DNA of 64,000 nucleotides, from assembly GCF_000006565.2 (NCBI RefSeq), contig NC_031469.1, positions 496,001-560,000 on the forward strand, given 5' to 3'. The stretch is from Toxoplasma gondii ME49 (taxonomy: Eukaryota; Apicomplexa; Conoidasida; Eucoccidiorida; Sarcocystidae). How positions within the stretch are numbered: position 1 is the first letter of the stretch; each line of letters starts with the position of its first letter. The notes beneath the pieces were generated by a model. The model was not told where the DNA came from. It worked only from the letters and a program-made list of their open reading frames with translations, and made no database searches. Position numbers and translations under genes: made by a program. Shown one piece after another: positions 1-12,426 of the stretch.

Positions 1-301
1 TAGTAACGATTCTTGCCGACACGAGGTATAACTTAATGATCATGTGTGATGACGATGGGTGTCCCAGAATATCAGCGACTACACAGTGTGCGTGAACAGC
101 AGACGCGGATACTGCTTTATCTGACAAGCGTGCTTGCATAAGAAACGTGATACCGATGTCGACCTGGGGTATCACTGAATCGCAGGTGCTCGGTTCCCTT
201 GACCGCCTTGATTTTAACGCATCACGAGGCGCCTCCATGCAAGTTAGTGCGGAAAGGAACCGTGATGCTTTGCAGAACGCCCCTCCCGACTTGGGTAGCC
301 G
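1..301. other. spacer, left edge
   Basis: No reading frame, RNA gene or repeat can be supported here. It lies just downstream of the stop codon of the minus-strand gene at 302-9138, so it probably includes that gene's 3' untranslated region. Confidence 0.4.
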
Positions 302-3300
302 TTAATATGTGCTGGGGCATGACTTATCTTTTGTGATATACAGGAACCATCTGGTGAGGCCTGCGGTTGCAATATTGGCACTATCATCTAAGATCCTGAT
401 CTCTACGGTACATAAAAGAACTTGTGACAAGCTGCGTTTGAAACTGCGTTGCAAGCTTTCATTCGTGCGCTCTATCCTTTTGAGAATGACACATAAATGA
501 GGAAGATTTACCTTGAGATCTGTAGCGAGCATCTTGTCGACGAAAGTATACGAGGTCGCAATGAGCGGTGCCAGTCCATCCAAGCGTCTTAAAAACCACT
601 AAATCGTTTCGTGTAGAACACATTCTTTTCAAACAAAGTGGACAAAACCCCTCAATTTACGATTATTAGAGAAGCTGTGTATGGATGTAGCTCACCTGCA
701 CTCAGCACCCCCTGAAACAAGGTTACTCTGCGGAAACCACAAAATCGTAGCATCGCCTTGTTTGCCTGACGACTTCTCGTTTTCGCACAGCTCGTTCCCC
801 CCATTCGCCAGCACGACAAAACAATGACACGGGTTGGTACCCACCAACTGGAGGAAGACACTCCCGCGAGCACATGCAGTTTCACTGCCATTTTCTGGTC
901 CCTCTGTCTCATCCCCGTACGAGACAACACCACAACGACCCTCGAAGCAGTCATGAGCCGTTGACCAGAACGAAGTGAGAACGTTGTAAAGGGTTGGTGA
1001 AGCGGACAACACATACTGATTGCTGTTTTGAAAAAATTATTTCCCGTGGATTCTGCTAAAGTTCCTAGAAACTCGAACTACATTTTTGTGCTCTTAGGAC
1101 CTACTGAGGTAGTAGTCTAAAACGTCCAATCGAATGTCACGGGTGTCACTTTGCCAGGTGACTGTTCAAAAATAGGGTGTCATGATGCTTTTTGCATCGG
1201 TTAGAAATCGCGGTCTCAAGCACGAACGTTCGCCACGTTACCGAGCCCTGCTTCAAGAAGATCCGTCACTGTCACAGCACGATTGCTGGGGTCCACCTAG
1301 AAGTTGATCTAGCAGGTTCCACGCCGCAATGCCAGTCGGCTGCAAAGACGCGACCATGGCAATTGATGCGACCTTGGAGCTTGTAAGACGCACCGTAATC
1401 AAAGGATCGTCGATGAGCTTGAAAAGCTCTCGGACAACCTGAGGGTTCGGTACGTCCCAAGGGTTAAACGGGAAGGTGCGCTGCGTTGCTTGGAGAAAAC
1501 CTTGCGCTGCTACGTCGTCACAGAGTTTATCAGGTCTCCATTTTCCGGTGTCCCTCTCAGCAGCATCGCCGGTCGACTGCGCGATCGCATTCTCAGAGTA
1601 GACGCTTTCCGGCCTGTCCAGGGACTTTCCGGACATCTTACCGACGGGCGTTGAATACCGTCCGTAGTCCCTCTCTTTTAGGCTCTTTGCTTCAACTGGA
1701 TCTCCAACAAAAAACGCACCGAAGTCTCGGTCATTTTGCAGCCTGTCCACGAAGGCCACCTCCGCATCATCAAGAAAACGGGGGCGTCCTGTAGTCGACT
1801 CATCATCTCTGTCGTCTCCGCACCCCTGCAACTGTAATGAAACGAGCAGATCCACACAGACAACCGAAAACACTGGGAACCGAAAAAAGTTCCTCTCCGA
1901 TGCACGGCAGCCAGCTCACAGATCCCTTGCCTATGTTGTTCGGCACCAGTGAACGAAGTCAGTGGGATCGAAAAACGATGCGAATGCAATTGTGCAGAGA
2001 ATAACGTGTATAGCACCGAATGGTGTAGGTCCACATGAACACTACATGTCTATGCATATCCATAGCGTCACAGCAAACTTCAAGGGTGAGCGCGCTGCGT
2101 GGATCAGACAAACTGCCATCCAGATGTTGTCTTCAATTACCCAGCCGAACAGAGAGAAGACTACCGTAGTTCAAAAAGGATACGTCGTCTGTGAGTCGCG
2201 AGCTATTAAAATGATCCACTGAGTGCGCCTGTATAGCCAATAGGCTACATATGCTTGTGACCAAACGTTTTAGAAATACATGCACATGTGTGTATACCTA
2301 TTTATAGATATGTCCTATGCGTGCTCGAAGAGAAACACAGTCCTGAAATGACGCAATCTCAACGGATCCTATCGGAACCGAGTAGGACCGAAATAGGAGT
2401 TGAAAAAAACGTGTCATTACCTGGATTGTCTTCAGGACCAACTCCGTCATTTCCACAAGACATCGAACTTCCCCCTCAGCTCTCCAAGAAATGCCGCCGC
2501 GGTGGGCGGGAGCGCGAGAGGGTGTCGAGGAGGTGCCACTGAAAGCCCCACGCGGCTGGGCGTCAGGCGTTTTCATACCACTGGCTGGCGTTGCGCTAGA
2601 GACTTGTGGAACGTCTTTGCCTTTTTTGTGCGCGTTTTCGTCCTTCCTGAGTTGTTCTTGCGCCTTCTGGCGTGCCTTGAGTTTCTTCTGCAGTTCCTCC
2701 TGCCGCCTTTTGACCGCCACAAGAAGGTCCTCGCGCTGGTGTTGGACTCGGCTCAATTCTTTCCCGACTCGCTTCGACATGTCGTTCAATTGAAGGACTT
2801 GCTCTTCCACCTCGCTGCGACGTGCTTCGATTTGAGCAAGCGATTCACTGGGCGATTCTTTCTCCTTTCTTTTCCAGGAGCCTCCGTCGAGCAGCCCTAG
2901 GCCTTGCGTTTCGTCCTGGCGCTTGGGACTCTTTGCCCTGGCGTTTGCAACTTCCTCCATCACCTCCCCCTCGATGTGGTCGAGCTCGACCATTTCCGCG
3001 AGCATCTCATCTACGGCTTCCCGAATTTCCTCCTGTCGCTCCGCCAGCCAGTCAATTCGCCGGTTGAGGCGGTCGATTTGAACCTGCAATTCCTTCAGTC
3101 TTTCATCTTTCAACCGCTCCAGGTTTGTCTCCGACAGCGGGCTTGTGGTCTCGAGGTCGGGCCCTTGGCGCGTGAGGCCCCGATCGCGGGCGCCGGAGGC
3201 ACGGCGCCTCTCGCGTCGAGTGCGGCACGGCAGCGGCAGGTCTGGGTGGTTTTGTGAAGCACCTGCTTCCGGTGTGGTGGTCCTACCTTTCTTCTTCTCC

Positions 3301-6300
3301 TCTTCGCCATTGAGCAGCTCACTCTGTTGCAGACGCAGCAGCACCTCAGGCGACACCAAAAAGTCAAAGGGATAGACTGCTGCGAGAATCGCTACAAACG
3401 CGTGACGAGAGTCACGGACGATCTGCAGCGCTTCCTTTTCCCGGAGATACTCCAGACGGGCCCTGTCGGACTCCAGACTGCGCACAGCGTCCATCCAGTT
3501 TCGTCGGTAAGTCAAGGCCAACGGGTCGATAAAGTGCCGGACGAGGAGGCAACACTCGGCTACGGCCTGGCAGCATTGAAGCCGAGCCACTAGCAGCGAA
3601 GACCTGGGGAAACAAAGCACATAAATCCCCAGTTTTCTGGCGTTTGAGTCAGGCCTTCTTAAGTTTTTAGGAAGGAAGTTTCTGCTTTGAATGAGTAAAA
3701 GTTTTCACCTTCTTTTTTTGACAGTAAAAATGCCATTCGTTTTGCATTAAATTTCTCGGCACTCGACACTTCTAATAATTTTTAAGAAAGATAAGAGTAG
3801 AGTATAGCCTCTTCGACTTAATACCGTTGGCATAACAAACACTTTTGTCGGAAATATATATTTCTCGGAAAGCTGATCATAAACGTGTGAAAAATATTGC
3901 TTTACGAGGCAAAAAACCCAGACTGCACTCGCACTCTACGTTTCGCTTCGTTCCTCAACATACTGGAGTGCTCTCTACGGCTAAGGCCTGGATTTTCTGT
4001 TGCTTCGGTTTTTTCGCGTTTCTTTCTCTTCCAGCTTTTCTCTCGCTTCCCCTGGTTTCGCACTCACAGAATCAAGACGTAGGCTGCAGCAACAACTGGA
4101 ACAGCCACAGTGGGAGGGACTGCGTTTCGACAGCTGTTGAGAAGAAGAGGCAGGAGGGGGAAGAGAGATCCTTCCGTCCAACACTGCTCTGAAATCTGTT
4201 GTGTCCGCAGTGTTGGACATGTTTTGCTTCTTTCTGTAAGAGGTCACGCACATATGCCACGAACCTGTCGCATGGTAGGTCCACCAGACCAAAGCTGCCC
4301 CTCAGCACATTAATCCAATTAACTACGGTGAACATTTAGCATCCATGACACCATCCAAAACACCACGAGTGTACATCAGGCCTCCCTCATCCTGTAGGAT
4401 TTAAGAACATGCTCGACGCAACCAGGGGCCTCCGAAAGGCTCACAGACCAGACGACATTGCGGCTCCGAGAAAGCGCCCTCGCTTTCTCTCCGCTTGGAA
4501 AATCTGGTATAACAGGGTGCGGCAGACGAGACGCAGACATGCTGTTCAAGCCACATGGCAAACACCACACTCACTCTCTCCGAAAAGCCGTATGCGCTTC
4601 TCTTGGCGCGTCCCCGAGAAACGAAGGACTTTCTTCTCCTATACAGACTACCACCGGACTAGACCATGCTTTTCGATCTGTGACAGAAATCTCGAGCCTG
4701 CGCGCCATCTTGTCGCCACTGCCGTGCTGTTTCGTCTCGTTTTTGGCCCGTTTTTGCTCTCCACTTTATAGACGTATTTGTTTCATTTCTCTCTCTCCAC
4801 TTTGGGTGGTTTCAGCCTTACCTGAAATGACGCGGAGTCGCCTCAAGATGGCTTCCGCAGCAGCTTCTGTCGCGTTGAACTCGTGATCCCAACTGCCGTA
4901 TTCACTGCCACCCGCTTTGTTCCCAGGGCGAAACGAGCGTGTGTGTGCAAGGTCCCGTAAACGACGCCCGCGTTTTGCGTGTCTTTTCTTTGACTTCCGG
5001 AGTGCATTACTTTCTTCGCATGCTCCAAACGGCGACATGTCTTCGATGGAGGTCGCGTATGGAAACCTAGCTTCGCTGTCGTCCTCATGAGTGTCAGACA
5101 GGCCATCGATTCTGTGCTCACTGTCTCCATCTGAAGTCTCCGATGCGTCCGATTCCGCCCTCCTATGTGTTGGCGGCTTTTTGTCGACTTCATTCTCGCC
5201 AGGAATTCTCACAGCAGTCAGCTTCTCACCCTCACACTCGCCTTCTGCCTCCTTGCCTTGTCCTTCCGATGCGGTGACCGCTGGGATCTTCACTGCTCCA
5301 CAACTTCCAACATCCACCTCCCCAGAGTCTGCGTTCCTCTTCTCAGAGCCGCCACCCTGCCCCTCTTTCTTCGCCGCCCATCCCTGCTTCTCACGCGAGT
5401 CGTCGTTTCCGGGTGTCTGCAGCGCTTCGTTATCTGAAGCCTGTCCTCTGTCTCCTGGACTCAGGCCGTGTGTCTCGCCCTGAGTTTCAGAACGCTGCGA
5501 ACTGGATCTGGCTCCTGACTTATCGCTGTCTGAGCTGCGCTGTCTTCGGCCCCACCGCACGTCAGCGCGCTCGAGCTGTCTCCGAGTCGCCAGAAGTGCA
5601 CGGAGCTCGCGGCGGCATTCGTCCAGCTCTTGCCAGATGGTCACAGAGTCGTTGTTGCTCCTCAAAAAAAGGAGACACGTCAGAAGAAAGCGCTGGGAGA
5701 CGTCTGCGCGGCGTATATCGTCGAGATCTGTCGTCTGGAGCACAGGGACAAACAGAGGGTCGGTACTTCACACCGTCGTTCCTTCAATTGTTGTATTCCG
5801 CTGGCACACAACCTACCACGCAGCGCTCCCAATGCAGAGACGCCCGCATACGCCTCTGCCTGCATCTACTTTGGAGTCACACTGGCCCACACACATATGC
5901 AGGTAAACAATGCACGCCTGCCGAGATGTATGTGTCCTCATCTCATTTCTAAGAAGCGCCTCGATTGACCACCGAAGACCGCTCGACATGAAGACAAAGA
6001 GTTCGAGACCGATTCCGGGTAGAGACAGAATATATATTTCTGGGTGTCCAGACAACAGAAACCGAGCGATTTTGAGTGTGACGGTTTTTTTCGTGTACAA
6101 AGACCTCGTAATGCTTCTCAGGTTCCCTTTATCTACTTCCTCAACACACTACTTACTCTCTGTGTCTTCCTCTCCATCAGTCTGGTCTCTCCGTACAGGC
6201 CGTAAGTGTCGTCGGATGAGGCCCAGGGCCCTGACGCTTCGACAGTCGTCGAGCCACTGCCTGCGCGTACGGAGCTGCGACTCCTCGATCGGGATCGCGC

Positions 6301-9138
6301 AGCCGCCAAACGGGTTTCGTACTCCCTCTCAACTTCCCCCATCACGGTTTCGAGGAGCGGGGACACTCCAGAGAAGCGGGGAGGCGTTTGTGTGTCCCCC
6401 CGGAGAAGCCGTAGCGGATTCACCTCCGCCCGAAGTCTGTGGATGGCACTTGCATGTGTGTCTTGTCTGTACATGCTCGAAGTCGGCAGCTTGACGAAGG
6501 AGAACATCTGGGGGCTGAGCCCGCCGATAGCGTAGGACGAAATCCTCGGGGTCGAGCGGGAGATCAAAGCCGAGTGCGGCTGCCCCCACTTTTGCTCGAA
6601 AGGGCTCAAGAATGCCTGTTCTAGCGGTGTCAAAGGCAACTGTGCAGGATAAAGACTCGGGGTGCACCTTCTCGGGTCCACGTCCAGCGCCGGGTTCGCA
6701 GGGGGCGAGTTGGGCGCCCTTGACGGTATTCGGCCAGCGGTGAGAGGACTCCTCGAGTCCCAAGAAATGATATGAGACCTGCGCGCCTCGTCATTCTCCT
6801 CCCACCGACTCTGGCTTCCCGAAGCGAGCCGAGAAGCCAGGTTCTGGGTCAAGGCGCCAGACCTACACGACTGCAAGGAAGCGAGGGAGTTGTTTGAGCT
6901 CGCATGCAACACCGCAGATTCTCCTCTCGCATCCTGAGGCGACACGTCTTGTCCTTTCACTCGTTGCCGCTGTTTCAGCATCTTCACGACGAACAACTGA
7001 GTGAAAGGAGTCCACGGGCCAGGCGGCGCAGAGACCTTCCCAGAAGCCGCCCGGCCCGGTGCTGCCGATCCACCGGCGACGCTGGAGGTGCTGGATGCGA
7101 CGGGGCGAGGCGGGGAGGGGTTTCTCTGAGGGACATCGTCTCCAGACGCATCAGTGAAACATTCCAGAGAGTCGCTCTGGTCCGTGCCAGATACACCTCG
7201 AAATCCTGAAGATAAATTCCTGACCAAAGTCTTGAACTGCGATGCAAAGCCGCCTTCGACCCCAGCAGGCTGGCCGGAGCCAGAGGCCGGCGCCTGCCCA
7301 GTTGTGCCTCCAGGGGGAGCCGCCTTCGTGCCCATGGTGCGCAAAAACTGCAGAGAGACGCCGCCTCGACCGCGAACAGCTGCAGCGGCGCCCCTTGCCT
7401 TCCCTCCCGGGGCGCCAGACCCGGATCCCTTCGCGTTCCAGACCCGTCGACATGCATGCGCGTCAGCCATGCTGTGACAGCTGCTCTGGCGGCACGGGGA
7501 GAGGCTCGAGAACCCAGACATGCTGGCCATCTTTTGTTGGTGCCAGGCGAGCTTCGCCGCTTCCATGGCTGTGCACGGCTTCGAAGCCACGACGCTGGGT
7601 GCGGACTCTGCGCGTTCAAGCGGTCTGAAGAAGCATTTTTCTCCTGAAGGCGAAGAGCGTCTTTCGTCGCTGTTTCGCGCGCTAGGGCTGGCGATGGCGT
7701 TTGAAAACGCGGACCGAAACATCGGACCCCGGTCTTCTAATATCGCTGCGCCTGTCGAGTTTGGATACGACCTGGGAGTCACAGAGCTCGAGAACGATTG
7801 CCACTTCTGCAGCGCATTGTATTTCCCTTGTTTTGCTGAAGAAGCGTTTTTCGTAGTCGTCTTCTGCGAAGGGAACTCGCCCCCTCTGACGGGGCCTTCA
7901 GTTGCTCCCACTTCGGGGCCTCCCCTTGACTCGCTTGAGTCCCCTTCGCCCCTCGCGTTGCCGCGGGAACTTCTTGGCGTCTCTCCTGTCTCGCCAAGGT
8001 TTGTCTTGCTGCCGGGATTCACCGTCAGTGGCGTGGAACCTGCAGACTTAAGCGCAGCCGCCCTCGTCGTCTCGCCCGACTGAGTGTTTCCAGAATTCCC
8101 CGACTTCGCCGCAGCCGTGCGCAGTGGCTGTGAGGAAGAGGGGAGGCGGCCGGCGTCGGTAGATTTCGAGGATGCCTTCTGTTTCTGCAAGCGCGGCGAG
8201 GAAGAAGACTTCTCTTCTCCTCCACCGTTCGTGAGTTTTCCCGTCTTCACAACCCCAGGCGAGGAAGCCGAGCTCTTCGATGCCACCTTCTTCACATCGT
8301 GGAGTGTCCGCTTATCTCGTATCACTCTGGGAGTTGTCTCCGAGTGCGAAGCGCTCCGGTTCTCTGGAGACGCTGCGGCAGACATCCCAACGACGGGGCC
8401 CTGGTTGACCCTTGGAGACACCTTGAAGTTGTGCGCGAACATGCCTGCGGCCTTCGGAGACGGCGAAGTGAAGTCTGCATGCCTTTCCTCCGCAGTCGAA
8501 ACGGTTTCCGCAAAGTAAGAAGCAGACGCGCTCAGGTCGGCAGGGAGAGACGACGAACTGCGCCTCTGGACAGGATTTGACGCGATAGTGGACAGAGCGC
8601 CTCTCGACCTATCTTCTGCCATTTCTTTGCTCTCGCTCTTCTCTGTCCCCGATCGCTGCAGGTGCTGTGTCAGCTCCAGATATTCCTGGTGTCCCCCAGA
8701 GCGTGTTTCATTCACCGTATCCGACAAACTGAGTCCTTCGACTGGTGAAAGATTCCGCCTTTCTTCACCACTCTCATCCTTTTTCGTATCTGCTTCTTGC
8801 TGTCCGTCGTCAGGACCGACCGTAGCGTTCGAGAAGAAAGCCGAAGGCGTGTCACCAGCCTCGCTGCTCTCTTTCTTGCCACTGTGTACTAATGAAGGAA
8901 CAAGGAGGGAGGAAGAGGCAGAATGCTGATCCGTACGTGGACTGCATTTTCTGTTTGCAGACTCCGCCCCTTCTTCGCTGTCTCCTGAGTCTCTTAGCTG
9001 TTGACATGTTTCACTACTTCCACCGGCTTCTCCAGGAGAAGAGACAGGCTCCTCACCTTCTGAAAGGGACGGAGGTGCACAGTCCTCGTGCGAGAGCGTC
9101 ACCTCGAACGATTCTTCGAACTCTAGAGGCGGCATCAT
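302..9138 (-). CDS. large Ser-rich coiled-coil protein, unknown function (6 exons)
   Basis: Proposed exons, in transcript order: 9138-6157, 5734-4822, 3589-2421, 1831-1394, 1015-696 and 587-302, giving about 2,035 residues. Phases agree at every junction (0, 1, 0, 0, 2), and most donors are good (GTAAGT, GTAAGG, GTAATG, GTGAGC). The exon 4 donor near 1393 is the weakest call. The frame opens with GTG at 9150, but I start at the first ATG, 9138. Residues 1-994 are Ser/Gly/Arg-rich and look disordered, with a short SRSRSRSS run near the end. Exon 3 carries two strong coiled coils, near residues 1452-1525 and 1545-1625, rich in Glu, Arg and Leu. The last two exons are better ordered, with several Cys. 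I recognise no domain. The exon 1-3 chain is fairly secure; the last three exons are less so, and 302-1831 could be a separate gene. Confidence 0.6.
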
Positions 9139-12100
9139 GGGCAGATACACGACAGGAGAAAACTTCTAAGACTCAGAAACCCCCAGAAGTATTAACTCGC
9201 CTCTGCTTCTGAAGAAACACGATTCACAGAAGAGAAAAAGCCCACAGGGGCAACGATCTTCTAGCAGAGCCGGTGTCGATCCCCAATTGCATGCGGTGAA
9301 GTTCTTAGTTGCGGAGAGAATGGAATCTCGTATCGTGTTCAGACCAAGAAACGGAGAGAGTTGGGGCGGGAACAGATGCCTATCACCCACAGACATATCA
9401 GAGCTCTTCCTGTTCCGCGAATCCTCTATATTTTGCAGTGAGGCGAGACGCATAGCCGCCCTGGAGAGCACGAGGCTCCAAGAGCGCACGAATAAACTGC
9501 GTCAAGCGAAAGGCGCGGCGCGCTTTCAAGATGGAGAGAGCGCTATAGAGGAACGAATCCTTGAAATGAGTAACTCACTGAGAAAAATTAATGGGGATAC
9601 CAGACGGCGGACGTGGAAGATGCAATGCACCAGTGGCAACGGCTAAGAATGTCCCGGAAAAGCACATACCACACGCCGCCGGTTTCTCGCCGACATTCAC
9701 ACAACAGCTCACCAAAAAAGTAAGCGACACCTGTGTAACCGCGTCGGGCACTGCAGTGTCTACACTGAAGGCTGCGTGAAAGAACGCTTCGTCGCTGGAA
9801 GATGTAAGAGCGAAGGGGATGAGAATCCCTAGCGGCAATCAAGGGGCACTGCGGTCTTTAATTCGAACATGAACATAAGCATTTGACACCTGATTCAATT
9901 CATGGAAGACAACACCGAACCTGCACACCTGTAGGTACTCGAGAAATGGAGAGGGGATGAAGGCGAGAAGGCAGGTGCAATAACGGAGGCTCGGCTCTGC
10001 ATCTCTCGTTCCTGTTTCCCAGGCACCCAGGAAACCCCAGGCAAGCAAGAGGAGAAGAGTGCAGAAAACGGAGTATGAGAGTCTGGCAAAGATGTTGACA
10101 CAGCAACGGCAACGTGAGAATGACGCGGGGTTTTGCCGACGGCAACTGCGGCGGTTTCGCGAGAGAGCTCCAACCCAAACTCAAGACCGGTGTGCGCCGT
10201 CGAGCTGTCACCTCTCACTGGGGGCAAAAGACCGAGTGAGACGGGTTTGGGTCTCCGTACGCATTGTCTGTTGGGTGTGGTAACAGCAAACACTGTGGAA
10301 GAAAAAATACCGCATTTAATACAGAAGTTCCGACACAGGGTTCTTCTTAAGGACCCCCGGGGTTTCCAATCGACCCCGGACCGCTCGTTGCCACGACGTC
10401 CCCGAAACGGGGCGCCAGGGATTTACTGAGCGCAGTGTCCGCGCGCAAGACGAGGCACGCTCGCCTTTTTCCGTTGAACACAGGCGCTGCATTGGCCTTG
10501 CTGACGACGTTCTTCGATATAATGACTTCTGTGCTGAGAATCTGAGGACTGCTTTGAGCCTCGTGCCTCACTGCGGGCGCCAGCTCCCTGCGCTACGCTA
10601 AGATCCGGAAACCAAAGACTCTCTCGGTCACGGACAGCCAGCGCGAAGCAATGACAGGGCGTCACCTGCACAAATTCACTTTTCCTAGTGACACGTTTGC
10701 AACGCGCGTACTGGAACGAATGATTGTTCCCTGGAGGAAAAAGCGAAAATGCTGGGCAGTTGGATGTGTGTGCCGGCTATCTGGCAACGAACGAGGCTAT
10801 CAGCTGTCAACCCCGTGGATGGCCACTGCAGCCTCGCAGTATCGCGTGCCACCGCGGGTTTGAGTGCTGACCTTGCGTTGTGCAGGAAACCGTTTTAAGG
10901 GGGTGTCCGTACACCACAACCACTGAAGGACTGCTGTCCGGCGATTCTGAATGCCACCACTGAAGCTCACTTGCTTTTCTGCTGCCACAAAACCAAGTAA
11001 GTGGCACACGGGAGCTGTGGACGGGGCGACGTGCACAGAGAACCCACGCTCACCCTCCCCCGTTCACAAGGCTCGAGAGACGCGAAAAATCGCGAAGTAG
11101 AGCCATGGCTCAGATACTGGAAAGCTGAAGATACGGGGAATCGAGCAGACTCGCCCGGAGTAACGCACCTGGAGTAAGTGGATGAGAAACACAAATAATT
11201 TGGAGAAAAGCCTTGCTTTAGCAGAAAGTGTAGGTAGCTGCTGATCACCGGGAGAGACGCGGAATCCGTCCTGGATCCACAAGCATACGCCTCTACTACG
11301 CAGTTCTTCTGTCCCCTCATGGTGAGTTCCTGGATATCCTGTGAGGTTTTTTGGCGGTTTTTGACGTAAAACGTGTTTAGGTCTATTTCCTTCCTTTTCT
11401 TTCTGGCGACAACGACTAAATACTGGGGCGGGGCTGTGTCCGAGACGTTCGTGCGTCGCCGTCTGTCACGTCCGGATATCCACGCCGCTGACGCGCGTTC
11501 TGCCCTTGATTTTCCACTAGGCCTTCTCGGTTTGTCAGTCGAATCTGCCCTTTGTTTGCCCACTCGTCTGCCTCGAAGACGGCTCGGTCGTTCCTCGTAG
11601 AGGGTTAGGTCAACTGACGAACATTCTCCTCCGCAGTGCCTCTTCGGCATTGCGCGTGACTGGCCGCGCAGTTATTGCCCCTTCTGGGCAAGTTTAATTT
11701 TATATTCGCCTTCACCCCTTCCCTCTTCTGGCATTCAAACCCCCCTCTTCGAAACTATGAAACTCCGTTACTGAGAGAGGGAGAGGAGCGCGAGTTTTTT
11801 CTCTGGAAGGGATGGGAGTGTGCCTGGGAGTTTCCTCCCCTCAGGAAGTGCCAGAGCTGGAAGAAGCTTTGAAACTCTCCATTTCTCGTTACCTCTGTCC
11901 ACAGATCCCCCATAAAAGTATTTGTTATATCTGGTTGCACTGTTGATGCCGGTATTTTTAGTTTCTCCAGACTGTCGTTTCACACGATCAAACGAACTCC
12001 TTTTCCTGTATTTAGTCAATCGACGAAGGCAGCCCTCGCGTGTACAGCCGCTGTCGACACCCGCCATTCATGTTTTTGCTCCATTCTTTCGAAAACTGGC

Positions 12101-12426
12101 GCCATAAATCTGGTGTTCGTGTGTGCCTTTTCCACTACACTTTTCTGTCGGTTGTGTTGGCCACATCACTCCGGAAAGAGAGGAGAACTGCAGCGGACAC
12201 TTGAAACAAGGAGGAGGCCTCTTTTTCCACAGCGAAGGCTGCGACTGCTTCTTCACTGTAGCCCAGGTCCTGCCTGCGAGTCTGTTCCTCTTTGTGTTTT
12301 TTCTCGTTTTTTGTTCCGTTTTTCTTCGGTTTGCTGAGAGACCTTGAGAGGCCAGAAGAAGGTTCTTTCCGTGTCCCTCTCCGTGCCTACTCTTCGCCTG
12401 TGGAGAGCCTCGAGAAGAGCCTTTCG
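9139..12426. other. divergent intergenic region
   Basis: This 3.3 kb spacer separates the start codons of two divergent genes, so it should hold both promoters and 5' untranslated regions. The only notable frame is on the minus strand, 11650-10967 (227 codons, ATG start). Its first 110 residues are very basic and the rest is unconvincing, without clear splice sites or a known motif; it may be an extra small gene or chance. A strongly pyrimidine-rich stretch at about 12290-12330 lies about 100 bases before the plus-strand start. Confidence 0.45.

Noticed and set aside
4072..4335. Minus-strand frame of 87 codons in the orphan gene's second intron
   Set aside because: I considered it as a cassette exon, but saw no good donor or acceptor in matching phase. 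Exons 2 and 3 join correctly without it.
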